Shown here in pieces: positions 8,929-16,916 of a DNA stretch of 64,000 nucleotides. A program made the position numbers and the translations under genes. Location of the stretch: NCBI GenBank assembly GCA_964552465.1, contig CAZKGR010000004.1, positions 1 to 64,000 on the forward strand, given 5' to 3'. Below the pieces are notes generated by a model, which saw nothing but the letters and a program-made list of their open reading frames with translations, searched no databases and was not told the origin of the DNA. Within the stretch, counting starts at the first letter, position 1. Every line of letters starts with the position of its first letter. This DNA comes from BMS3BBIN04 sp964552465. Its GTDB lineage: Bacteria > Electryoneota > Electryoneia > Electryoneales > Electryoneaceae.

Positions 8929-9480
8929 TTACTTCCCCGTAATATTTAGGATGGTAACATCTCTACCAATCTGCCTTGCCACGTCGATTAGCTCTTTGTT
9001 ACGGTTTAATGCCCGATAATGTATGATCACAACTTCAGGATTATCTTCGATCCAAGGCAGAACAGCGGCAATTTTGTCAAACAAATACCTACTTACTTCT
9101 TCAATATGTTCCATACGCTCCCATTTTAATTCTTCAAAGAAATGACTCCTAGGTGCATATGGAAGTAAATCAGAAACAACTATAATCTTATCTGTATTAC
9201 GGTCATAGCGCAATTTTATAAGATATGCTGAATATTGATCGAGACTTGGTTTCGTAATATGATGAGTAGCTGTGCGTCCTGCTTGCGCTACTTTGTCCTT
9301 TGCACCATAATACTCCATCCAGATAATTCTTTCTACACGAATTAGTTGGTAGTCGATTTCTGAGAATGGAATATCAACCAACAAGCTTTCGGGAGCAATT
9401 TCGGATAATCCAACTGGGTCTTCTGACCATGCGATACTTGAGTAACCAGCGACAATCAAAAGTACTGTCACCCATCGCAT
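8929..9480 (-). CDS. Small secreted protein of unknown function between two symporter genes
   Basis: 183 residues. The start is the ATG at 9480, just after a GGGGG SD, giving the signal peptide MRWVTVLLIVAGYSSIAWS. The longer frame to 9621 lies inside the NSS gene. The mature part is charged, with alternating strands and helices (SEIDYQLIRVERIIWMEYYG; IEDNPEVVIIHYRALN; GRDVTILNITGK). It has no cysteine pair and no sorting domain, and I do not recognise it. It is 8 bp downstream of the NSS symporter and 34 bp upstream of the AGCS symporter on the same strand, so all three are probably cotranscribed. Its DNA is visibly more AT-rich than both neighbours, which suggests a different origin or lower expression. 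Confidence 0.75.
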   Translation of the reverse strand: MRWVTVLLIVAGYSSIAWSEDPVGLSEIAPESLLVDIPFSEIDYQLIRVERIIWMEYYGAKDKVAQAGRTATHHITKPSLDQYSAYLIKLRYDRNTDKIIVVSDLLPYAPRSHFFEELKWERMEHIEEVSRYLFDKIAAVLPWIEDNPEVVIIHYRALNRNKELIDVARQIGRDVTILNITGK

Positions 9481-9488
9481 AGAACCCC

Positions 9489-10838
9489 CTAAATGAAGTT
9501 GAAAACGAGAATCGTGCCCACTGCAATCGGTGCGAGAATTCGCACCGCCCACAGCCAGATGTAGTACAGCCGAACCTGCCCCGATCCGGTCAGGATCTCC
9601 TCTTTGACCGCTTTGCCCCAAGCCCAGCCCGCAAAGATGGCGATGAGAATTCCTCCGAGCGGCAGCATCACGTTAGCGGTGACATAATCAGCGAGCTTGA
9701 AGAATGAGAGGCCGAAGACAGACACCTCGCTCCATAAGCCGAAACTGAGTGAGCTCGGGACTCCGAGCAGAAACGCGACCGCAGCCATAATCATCGTCGC
9801 ACGTGAACGTGTCCAGTGTAGTTCATCCGTAGCGAAACTGACCATGACTTCGAGCAGGCTGATCGCCGACGTAATCGCCGCGATGGTCAACAGCAGGAAG
9901 AACAGTGAGCTGAGAATGTTTGACATCGGCAACTGTGCGAACACGACAGGCAACACCTGGTACGTCAAGCCCTCACCTGAGGATGGTTCCATCCCCATTG
10001 CGAAGACAGCCGGGAAGATGGCGATACCCGCGAGTATCGCGATGCCAGCGTCCAGGCCAGCAACAGTCACTGAACTGGAAAAGATATTCGTTTTACGGTC
10101 GAGGTACGAACCGTAGGTGATCATGACCCCCATCCCGAGGCTGAGACTATAGAACGCCTGCCCCATCGCCATCAGGATGACATCCATGTTCAACTTGCTG
10201 AAGTCGGGGGAGAAGAGGAACGCTAAACCTGCGCCGCTTCCGGGTAGGGTGACCGACCGTCCGATGAGAAGCAGGAGCAGGACAAACAGGGTCGGCATGA
10301 GGATTTTCGAGTATCGCTCGATGCCGCCTTTGACACCCTGACTGACAACGAAGATGCCGAGAATGGTAAACAGGAACTGGTAAAACACGACCAGTCCACT
10401 ATTGCTGACGAATGCGTTGAAGGCCGTTTCGGCTGCTTCAGCCGTAGTGAAGCTGCTAACCACACCGGTAACTGATTTAAACAGGTAGTAGAGCGTCCAT
10501 CCGGCGACGACGTTGTAATACGAAAGGATGATGAAGCCGGTGAGAATACCGACCGCGCCGACAACCCACCACGCGGAGTTGGGAAGAAGCGATTTGAAGG
10601 CTCCGAACGGATTTCGTCCGGACCCACGCCCAATCACCATTTCAGCGCCCATAATGGGCAACCCAATAAATATAACGCAGATCAGATAAATGAGAAGGAA
10701 GGCAAAGCCACCGTTTTCGCCCAGGACATACGGAAACCGCCAGATGTTGCCCAACCCAATGGCAGATCCCGCAGCGGCAAGAATAAAGCCGAGTTTCGAT
10801 CCCCAGTTCTCACGCGTCGGCTTTCTTTCCACCTGCAT
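9489..10838 (-). CDS. Sodium:neurotransmitter symporter family (NSS/SNF) amino-acid transporter
   Basis: A LeuT-fold inner-membrane symporter of 449 residues. The family signature is at the N-terminus: WGSKLGFILAAAGSAIGLGN then IWRFPYVLGENGGFAFL, which forms the unwound TM1 substrate and Na+ site. There are eleven to twelve hydrophobic segments, including GMGVMITYGSYL and a SAISLLEVMVSF motif of the TM8 Na+ site. I chose the ATG at 10838, which has GGGGAG about 8 nt upstream; the frame extends 18 codons further without support. Bacterial relatives carry amino acids (Leu, Trp, Tyr). It is the first gene of the three-gene operon that ends with the AGCS symporter. Confidence 0.93.
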   Translation of the reverse strand: MQVERKPTRENWGSKLGFILAAAGSAIGLGNIWRFPYVLGENGGFAFLLIYLICVIFIGLPIMGAEMVIGRGSGRNPFGAFKSLLPNSAWWVVGAVGILTGFIILSYYNVVAGWTLYYLFKSVTGVVSSFTTAEAAETAFNAFVSNSGLVVFYQFLFTILGIFVVSQGVKGGIERYSKILMPTLFVLLLLLIGRSVTLPGSGAGLAFLFSPDFSKLNMDVILMAMGQAFYSLSLGMGVMITYGSYLDRKTNIFSSSVTVAGLDAGIAILAGIAIFPAVFAMGMEPSSGEGLTYQVLPVVFAQLPMSNILSSLFFLLLTIAAITSAISLLEVMVSFATDELHWTRSRATMIMAAVAFLLGVPSSLSFGLWSEVSVFGLSFFKLADYVTANVMLPLGGILIAIFAGWAWGKAVKEEILTGSGQVRLYYIWLWAVRILAPIAVGTILVFNFI

Positions 10839-11236
10839 TCTGTTGCTCCCCTGTGTGTACCAACACCCAGAATACTCCTTTCCCCCGTGCAATGGATCGA
10901 AAGGTAGGCGCGGGGCCTGTTAGGCGCAACCATATCCAAATTAAAAAGGAATTGTCGGGGCAGATGGAATCCCTTTGGTGAAATGAGATGCAGTGAGAAA
11001 TCTGGTGTTGATAAAGCTATCGAAAACAAATCAGTATTTCGGAAATTGTTCGGTGAAAAATATCAATTCGGATTCTGAGAACCACTCCCATCTACTCCCG
11101 ATTCCTCACAGTCCTGTCTCTCGTCTCCACCTGTTCCTCAACTGAGAGCCGTGAAACACGGGCATAGAACTGTATTTCAGATTGAACAGAACATGTGTTC
11201 AGGCCCCAGAAATGAGTGAGAATCTATTGTCTCACG
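10839..11236. other. Divergent intergenic region between the NSS operon and the dcw cluster
   Basis: About 400 bases with no credible gene. It should hold the promoter of the minus-strand operon, which I could not fix. It contains a pyrimidine-rich, loosely heptameric stretch (about 11094-11142). It also has two inverted repeats: TGAACA / TGTTCA (11183-11188 and 11196-11201) and GTGAGA / TCTCAC (11216-11221 and 11230-11235), the second directly abutting the mraZ -35 element. Confidence 0.45.
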
Positions 11237-11265
11237 TTGACACTCGAAACAGCAGTCCGTACCAT
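11237..11265 (+). promoter_or_regulatory. Probable promoter of the dcw cluster
   Basis: TTGACA at 11237-11242 is separated by exactly 17 bp from TACCAT at 11260-11265, a sigma70-like pair with a perfect -35 and a 4/6 -10. Transcription would begin near 11272, inside the MraZ repeats. Confidence 0.6.
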
Positions 11266-11266
11266 G

Positions 11267-11296
11267 TGGAGCGAAATGGAGTGTTTTGGAGTGGAC
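11267..11296 (+). promoter_or_regulatory. MraZ box: three TGGAG repeats at 10-bp period
   Basis: TGGAG at 11267, 11277 and 11287, each separated by a 5-nt spacer, then TGGAC at 11292. MraZ is known to bind three direct repeats of TGGGN with 5-nt spacers in front of its own operon. This is the same architecture with TGGAG. It covers the predicted transcription start, as expected for autorepression, 95 bp before the mraZ start. Confidence 0.75.
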
Positions 11297-11385
11297 AGGA
11301 GCAAGCCATTCGTGAATGAGCTCATCACGCACGCTAGATACAATCCGCTGTCATCAGGCAGAACCAACAGGCTCGGAAACCGACG

Positions 11386-11892
11386 TTGAACTATTACGCT
11401 GGCACACATACCTGCGATCTGGATACTAAGGGGCGAGCGGTTGTTCCAAGTGCCTTCCGCAAAGTTCCGGATGAAATCCGTTGGGGTGAAGTGATTCTGA
11501 GTCCGAGCGCAGAAGTCGCTGGATGTGTTGAGGTCTACCCTGAGCCGGAGTGGGAAGCGTTCGTTCAGCGAGTGGCCGGGGCTGAGAACCTGGGTATAGG
11601 CGAAAGCCGAGAGTTACTTGCAGAGATGTTTGGCGATGCTGACCGGACAAAGATTGACAAACAGAATCGGCTTGTGCTGTCCCATGCGTTGCGTGATGTG
11701 CTGGGTGTGGATGGTGCGGATGAGAATGTCACTCTGTCATTCGTTGGTGCCGGCAGTTACTTCAAGATCTATGTGACGGCTGAGTACGAGAAGGATGCTG
11801 AAACGCGCCGTCAACGCAAACTTGACCTGATGAAGAAGTTCATGGCCGGACCCAACCGTCCACAGGGTGGAAGCGGGCATGGAGAAGGCTGA
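11386..11892 (+). CDS. mraZ: Transcriptional regulator MraZ
   Basis: A DNA-binding regulator of the division and cell-wall cluster: a 168-residue protein with two SpoVT/AbrB-like half domains. Each half has the MraZ motif: DLDTKGRAVVPSAFR (about residues 11-25) and DKQNRLVLSHALRD (about 90-103). The family oligomerises into a ring that binds the repeat box, present here upstream. The start is the TTG at 11386, giving the conserved MNYYAGTHTCDLD beginning; the SD (GGAAA) is weak. The C-terminal tail is Gly- and Gln-rich. It overlaps rsmH by 14 bp, so the two are translationally linked. Confidence 0.93.
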   Translation: MNYYAGTHTCDLDTKGRAVVPSAFRKVPDEIRWGEVILSPSAEVAGCVEVYPEPEWEAFVQRVAGAENLGIGESRELLAEMFGDADRTKIDKQNRLVLSHALRDVLGVDGADENVTLSFVGAGSYFKIYVTAEYEKDAETRRQRKLDLMKKFMAGPNRPQGGSGHGEG

Positions 11893-12805
11893 AGGGTATC
11901 ATGTGCCCGTGATGCTGGCCGAGACGCTGGCGGGTTTAGCAATCAAGCCGGATGGGACGTATCTGGATACAACCGCAGGCGGCGGCGGACACAGCGCCGC
12001 AATCCTTGACAAGCTGAGTAGGTCAGGACGTTTGCTGGCGATCGATCGTGACGATAACGCGTTGGAAGTAATTCGCGGTCGTTTTGAGAACGATGCACGC
12101 GTTGCCGTTCACAAGCTGAATTTCAGCGATATCGGCGAAGACACAATTGTCCAGTCATGGGGTCCGTTTGATGGCATCCTGTATGACTTCGGAGTTTCGA
12201 GTCGGCAGATAGACGATGCGGATCGCGGATTCAGTTTCATGCAGGCCGGTCCGCTGGATATGCGGATGGATCAGACGGAAACGTTGACGGCGGCGGATGT
12301 GGTCAATGAGTATGACGAACGCAGTTTGATCCGTGTGCTGAAAGAATTTGGCGAAGAACCTCGAGCGAAAAGGATTGTCGCTGAATTGATCAAGCACCGC
12401 CCGATCAAATCGACGGAAAGCCTCTCGTCGCTCATGGAAAGTGTGGTTGATCCAAGAGACAAGGTGAAGACGTTAGCCAGGGTATTTCAGGCATTACGGA
12501 TTGAGGTGAATGGGGAGCTGGAAGCGATAGATCGTGCGCTGGATGCTTCCTGCGAGTTGCTCAAATCTGGCGGGCGTTTGGTGATTCTGAGTTATCACAG
12601 TTTGGAGGATCGGCGGGCGAAGCGATTCCTGCGCAGGATGGAAGGCGAGAGTGGGGATCGGTTCCTGGCGATGCCGGGACAGATTGACAAGCGAGTACTG
12701 ATGAAAGCCAAGCCGCGCAAGGCGGTGACGGCGACTAAGGATGAGATAGGACGTAACAGTCGCGCGAGAAGCGCTCGGTTGCGAATTGCGGAAAAAGTTG
12801 GTTGA
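11879..12805 (+). CDS. rsmH: 16S rRNA m4C1402 methyltransferase RsmH (MraW)
   Basis: SAM-dependent N4-methylation of C1402 in 16S rRNA. 308 residues. The family signs are HVPVMLAETLAGL at the start, the SAM loop YLDTTAGGGGHSAAIL, DGILYDFGVSSRQIDDADRG, GPLDMRMDQ, and ARVFQALRIEVNGELEAI followed by GGRLVILSYHSLEDR. I preferred the ATG at 11879, with GGTGGAAG upstream, over the GTG at 11867; both overlap the mraZ end. It is second in the dcw cluster, its standard position. Confidence 0.95.
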   Translation: MEKAEGYHVPVMLAETLAGLAIKPDGTYLDTTAGGGGHSAAILDKLSRSGRLLAIDRDDNALEVIRGRFENDARVAVHKLNFSDIGEDTIVQSWGPFDGILYDFGVSSRQIDDADRGFSFMQAGPLDMRMDQTETLTAADVVNEYDERSLIRVLKEFGEEPRAKRIVAELIKHRPIKSTESLSSLMESVVDPRDKVKTLARVFQALRIEVNGELEAIDRALDASCELLKSGGRLVILSYHSLEDRRAKRFLRRMEGESGDRFLAMPGQIDKRVLMKAKPRKAVTATKDEIGRNSRARSARLRIAEKVG

Positions 12806-12865
12806 GGTTGGGGGCAGTGTTTCGGCATCTGTTGGCAAGGGCGGATGCCGAAGGGTGGAGCAGAA

Positions 12866-13318
12866 ATGAAGGCAGTAGCATACGGCACCAGAGCCTTCTG
12901 GGCTAACCGGATGAATCCGGTTTTTCCGGTGCGTGAGATCGGTCTCACGTTGCCGCTGGTGCTTCTCTCCCTGATACTACTTCTGTTTTTCTTCACGATG
13001 GTTCACCTTCAGGTTCAGAAAGCGCATTTCGGTCAACTCATTCAGCGTCAGAATGAACGAGTAGAAGCATTGCGCGGAGATGTGCGGGCCTTGAACGGTC
13101 AACTCGCCACGATGACCGCGTTGCCGTCAATCAGGCAACAGGCGCTTGAGCAGGGAATGATCGAGCCGCAGCTCCCTCCGCAACGGCTGCTGGTTCGATT
13201 GACCGGAAGTGAAGTGGAGCGAATGGGTGGGATTGAGGCGCGTAATGTTGTCGAGCTCTTTGTCCGTCGCTGGGGTGGTGGGTTGACCCCTGCGGCAGGT
13301 GGGGAGGGGCAACCATGA
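12866..13318 (+). CDS. ftsL: FtsL-like septum protein
   Basis: A short bitopic membrane protein of 150 residues. It has a basic N-terminus, one transmembrane segment (IGLTLPLVLLSLILLLFFFT, about residues 25-45) and then a coiled-coil stretch (VQKAHFGQLIQRQNERVEALRGDVRALNGQL, broken here only for description). This layout and its position between rsmH and ftsI define FtsL, which scaffolds FtsI/FtsW with FtsB. Sequence similarity in this family is low, so the name rests on topology and context. The start at 12866 has GGTGGAG with a 5-nt spacing. It overlaps ftsI by ATGA. The Gly/Pro-rich C-terminal tail is unremarkable. Confidence 0.8.
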   Translation: MKAVAYGTRAFWANRMNPVFPVREIGLTLPLVLLSLILLLFFFTMVHLQVQKAHFGQLIQRQNERVEALRGDVRALNGQLATMTALPSIRQQALEQGMIEPQLPPQRLLVRLTGSEVERMGGIEARNVVELFVRRWGGGLTPAAGGEGQP

Positions 13319-15468
13319 GTCGCGCTTCGAGATCGAGACCTCAGCATGTGCCCATGGGTGCGCCAATTCAGGCGAAACGACTCGTGCTCGTCTTTCTCGG
13401 TCTCGCGCTGCTCGCCGGAGCGACGGTTTATCGTCTGGTTTCTATCCAGGTTCTCAAACACGATTCGTATTCCGCTCGCGCCGAGCAGCAATACACAGAC
13501 ACTCACGATTTGCTCCCTGATCGCGGTTTAATTGTCGACCGCCGTAATCGCCCGTTGGTTGAGAATCTCGAGAATTACGGTTCGATAGGTGTGCGTTTGT
13601 CTCGTTTGAGTGATCGTTCGATGACGGTCGCCCGTCTGGCGGACGAACTCGAGATGAACAGTCGTGAGATCACCCGCAAGTTGAATAGTGATGCTCCGTT
13701 TGTTTGGATCGCTCGCAAGGTTTCGCCCGTCAAGGTCAGTCGCGTTGAGAAGATGAATTTGCCTGGCGTCGAAGTAGAACGTGAGACGAAACGGTCATAT
13801 CCGTACGGGGAGAGCGCTGGTCAGGTTGTCGGGCATGTCAACATCGACAATCTCGGCGGTTCAGGTATCGAGCAGTTGTGTGAGGATGTGCTGGCCGGGC
13901 GTCCAGGCTGGGCGGTTATGCAGATGGATGCGCATGGTGTTCCGCGCTTCGACCCGAATTTCCCTCGCGAAGAACCAGTGCATGGGGGTCGTGTTACGCT
14001 TGCCATCGATATAGACGCGCAGTCCATCGCCGAAGAAGAATTGGCGCTCGGGATTGAGCAGAATGAAGCGCTCAGTGGAATGGTGGTGATTACCAAGCCA
14101 TTAACCGGTGAAGTGTTGGCAGTCGCGTCATGGCCGGGATATGATCCCAACCATCCATCAGCCGGACCTGTTGTGAATCAGAAGAATCGTGCGATCACAG
14201 ACGTTTATGAGCCAGGAAGCACGTTCAAGGTAGTGCCTTTCGCAGCTATTCTCGAACGCGATTTAATCGATCTCGATAAGATGATCGATCTCGAGGAAGG
14301 ACGCTGGAGGGTTGCGGATCGCACGATAAAGGATTCACATCGCTATGACTCGCTGACTGTCCGTCAGGGTTTTGCCAAGTCGAGCAATATCCTGACCGGC
14401 AAGCTGGCACAGTTGATGTCGCAGGGCGATTTCTACACTGTGATGCGTGACTTCGGATTTGGCCAGGAAACCGGTATTGACTTTGTCGGTGAGGTTCGCG
14501 GGATTCTGCCGCCAGTACGTAAATGGTCGGGTGTCTCGCAAGCAAACATGGCAATCGGGCAGGGTGTGGCAGTGACCGCGTTGCAACTGGCTATGGCGTA
14601 TGGCGCTATCGCAAACAACGGCTGGTTGCTGCGTCCGATTCTCATATCGTCCACTGTTGATCCTGATGGTCATGTGGTACGGAATGATCCGATGCGTGTA
14701 CGGCGGGTGATGATGCCATCCACCGCCCGCATCCTGCGCAAGCTGATGATCGAAGCCGTTGAGGACGGTACCGGCGGCCAAGCGATGATTCCAGGTGTGA
14801 CCGTTGCCGGAAAAACGGGCACAGCTGAGAAGCCTGACCCGATCAACGGCGGCTATATGTCCGGTCAGCATTACATCAGCTCATTCTGTGGTTTCCTCCC
14901 GGCTGAGAACCCAGAATGGTTGGCATTGGTGATCATCGATGATCCACAGGGCAGTCGCTATTACGGCGGTTCGGTTGCTGGCCCGGTCTTCCGCAACATC
15001 ATGCAACGTTTGTTAGTCACACTGCCGCAGTCCGAATCCATATATGCGCTGGATGAATCCATTGATCCACGAAGGGTTGAGGATGATTGGGTAGTGATGC
15101 CGACGGTACTCACGTTGTCACCCGAAGAAGCAGTTGCTCATATCAAGGATTGTGGATTGAAGGCATCACTCATTGGCGTTGGGGACATCGTAATTGCCCA
15201 ATCTCATAATCCCGGAAGCTTGTTGCGTGAAGGCGATTCGCTTGAGTTGACACTGGGATGCAACGCTGGCGCAGATACGCTCAGAGTACCAGAATTACTA
15301 CATCACAGCTTGCGGGATGCATTGGCTGAGTTGACTCGTTGCGGATTAACACCAACAGTCGAAGGATCGGGTTTCGTGGTTGGCCAGGATCCAAGGCCTG
15401 GTGTGCGGGTGCCAGCGGGATCGCGGGTGCGTTTAGTTGCTGAACCGTTAATCGTGGCGGTTCGATGA
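13315..15468 (+). CDS. ftsI: Penicillin-binding protein 3 (FtsI/SpoVD type), peptidoglycan transpeptidase with two PASTA domains
   Basis: The septal D,D-transpeptidase, anchored in the inner membrane. 717 residues. One N-terminal transmembrane helix (LVLVFLGLALLAGATVYRLV) is followed by a dimerisation domain and the transpeptidase domain. The penicillin-binding motifs are complete: STFK with Ser302, SSN at 356-358, and KTG at 500-502. Two C-terminal PASTA repeats lie at about 590-650 and 655-715. PASTA domains are usual in Gram-positive SpoVD/PBP2x and rarer in Gram-negative FtsI, which lengthens this protein from the usual 580 or so. It overlaps both ftsL and murE by ATGA, indicating tight translational coupling. 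Confidence 0.95.
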   Translation: MSRASRSRPQHVPMGAPIQAKRLVLVFLGLALLAGATVYRLVSIQVLKHDSYSARAEQQYTDTHDLLPDRGLIVDRRNRPLVENLENYGSIGVRLSRLSDRSMTVARLADELEMNSREITRKLNSDAPFVWIARKVSPVKVSRVEKMNLPGVEVERETKRSYPYGESAGQVVGHVNIDNLGGSGIEQLCEDVLAGRPGWAVMQMDAHGVPRFDPNFPREEPVHGGRVTLAIDIDAQSIAEEELALGIEQNEALSGMVVITKPLTGEVLAVASWPGYDPNHPSAGPVVNQKNRAITDVYEPGSTFKVVPFAAILERDLIDLDKMIDLEEGRWRVADRTIKDSHRYDSLTVRQGFAKSSNILTGKLAQLMSQGDFYTVMRDFGFGQETGIDFVGEVRGILPPVRKWSGVSQANMAIGQGVAVTALQLAMAYGAIANNGWLLRPILISSTVDPDGHVVRNDPMRVRRVMMPSTARILRKLMIEAVEDGTGGQAMIPGVTVAGKTGTAEKPDPINGGYMSGQHYISSFCGFLPAENPEWLALVIIDDPQGSRYYGGSVAGPVFRNIMQRLLVTLPQSESIYALDESIDPRRVEDDWVVMPTVLTLSPEEAVAHIKDCGLKASLIGVGDIVIAQSHNPGSLLREGDSLELTLGCNAGADTLRVPELLHHSLRDALAELTRCGLTPTVEGSGFVVGQDPRPGVRVPAGSRVRLVAEPLIVAVR

Positions 15469-16916
15469 CGGTCGCTGAACTCATCAAGAGGCTGCCAGGT
15501 GCAGATTTGGTGGGCGACGGAACGGTCGAACTTAGTGGCCTCACTTACGATTCGCGTCGAATCGAAAGAGGTGAGTTGTTTTGTGCGTTGGTCGGAGAAG
15601 CGTCGGATGGGAATTTGTTCATCCCTATGGCGCTCGAAAAGGGTGCGGCTGCAATTCTGACCGAACAGGCTGATGCGGTGCCGGAAGGTGTGGCAGGAAT
15701 CATCGTGAGCGATGCTCGCATCACGATGGCAAGTGCTGCGCATGAGCTCTTTGACAATCCAACTGAATCCCTTCTATTGACAGGGATTACAGGTACAAAT
15801 GGCAAGACAACCTGCAGCTACGTGATGCAATCCATTCTGGAGGCCGCCGGACGCAAGACTGGACGCGTTGGAACTACTGGATGGGAGTTCGCGGGTGTTG
15901 GGACGCCCTTGGAACGGACAACTCCGGAAGCGCCTGACATGCTGGGTTTGCTGGCGGATATGCGTACGCGGGGTGCGGATGCGGCGGTGTTGGAAGTGAC
16001 CAGCATTGCGATGCCGATGAAACGCGTTAATGGATTCAAGTTCGATGCCGGCCTGTTCACCAACCTCAGCCAGGATCACCTCGATCTGCACGGTTCGATG
16101 GACGAGTACTTCGCCGCGAAGAAGCAGTTCTTCGCGATGCTGCCGGCGGAAGGTATCGCTGTAGCGAATGCGGACGATGAGTATGGTCCGCGCATCCTGG
16201 AAGGAATTGCAGCAAAGGGATTCACGTTTGGTTTCGAAGCAGGCGCAGATATTCGCGGTGAACTGATAGAAGAATCTGCTGAAGGAATGACATTCCAGGT
16301 GACATTTCGCGGTGAGTTATTCGAGCTATCTACACCGTACATCGGCCGGTTCAACGCGTCGAATGTACTGGGTTGCGCAGCGGTTGCGTTGGCTTCAGGG
16401 GTGGATCGCGAGGCAGTGAAAGTTGGTGTGGCAAACGCGCCACAAGTACGTGGACGGATGGAGCGCTTGCAACTGGGTGTGGGAGTGACCGCAATAGTTG
16501 ATTACGCACACACACCGGATGCGCTGGAACGAGCGCTGGAAGCATTACGTCCGATGAGGCGTGGCAGGTTGATCGTGGTCGTGGGTGCAGGTGGAAACCG
16601 TGATGCGAGCAAACGTCCGATCATGGGACACGTTGCATCGGCGGGATCGGATTTGGCGATAATCACCAGTGATAATCCACGCTTCGAGGATCCTGATGAA
16701 ATCGTGCGGCAGGTAGCTAGTGGTGCTGATGAGTCAGTCATCACTGTTGTGGATCGCCGCAAAGCGATTCGGACAGCTTTTGAGATAGCGGCCGATGGTG
16801 ACATCATTCTCGTCGCAGGCAAGGGGCATGAAACGTATCAGGAGATTGAGGGCGTAAAGCATCCTTTCGATGACCGTGCCGAGCTGCTCGCGTTGCGGGG
16901 GATAAAAGAATGTTGA
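15465..16916 (+). CDS. murE: UDP-MurNAc-L-Ala-D-Glu:meso-diaminopimelate ligase MurE
   Basis: Adds the third residue of the peptidoglycan stem in the cytoplasm, using ATP. 483 residues with the three Mur ligase domains. The ATP loop GTNGKTT is at 110-116. The DNPR motif (residues 403-406) is the known signature for meso-diaminopimelate rather than lysine, so this organism probably has an A1-gamma (Gram-negative type) wall. GKGHETYQ near the C-terminus is also typical. It starts in the ATGA overlap with ftsI and overlaps murF by 7 bp. Confidence 0.96.
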   Translation: MTVAELIKRLPGADLVGDGTVELSGLTYDSRRIERGELFCALVGEASDGNLFIPMALEKGAAAILTEQADAVPEGVAGIIVSDARITMASAAHELFDNPTESLLLTGITGTNGKTTCSYVMQSILEAAGRKTGRVGTTGWEFAGVGTPLERTTPEAPDMLGLLADMRTRGADAAVLEVTSIAMPMKRVNGFKFDAGLFTNLSQDHLDLHGSMDEYFAAKKQFFAMLPAEGIAVANADDEYGPRILEGIAAKGFTFGFEAGADIRGELIEESAEGMTFQVTFRGELFELSTPYIGRFNASNVLGCAAVALASGVDREAVKVGVANAPQVRGRMERLQLGVGVTAIVDYAHTPDALERALEALRPMRRGRLIVVVGAGGNRDASKRPIMGHVASAGSDLAIITSDNPRFEDPDEIVRQVASGADESVITVVDRRKAIRTAFEIAADGDIILVAGKGHETYQEIEGVKHPFDDRAELLALRGIKEC

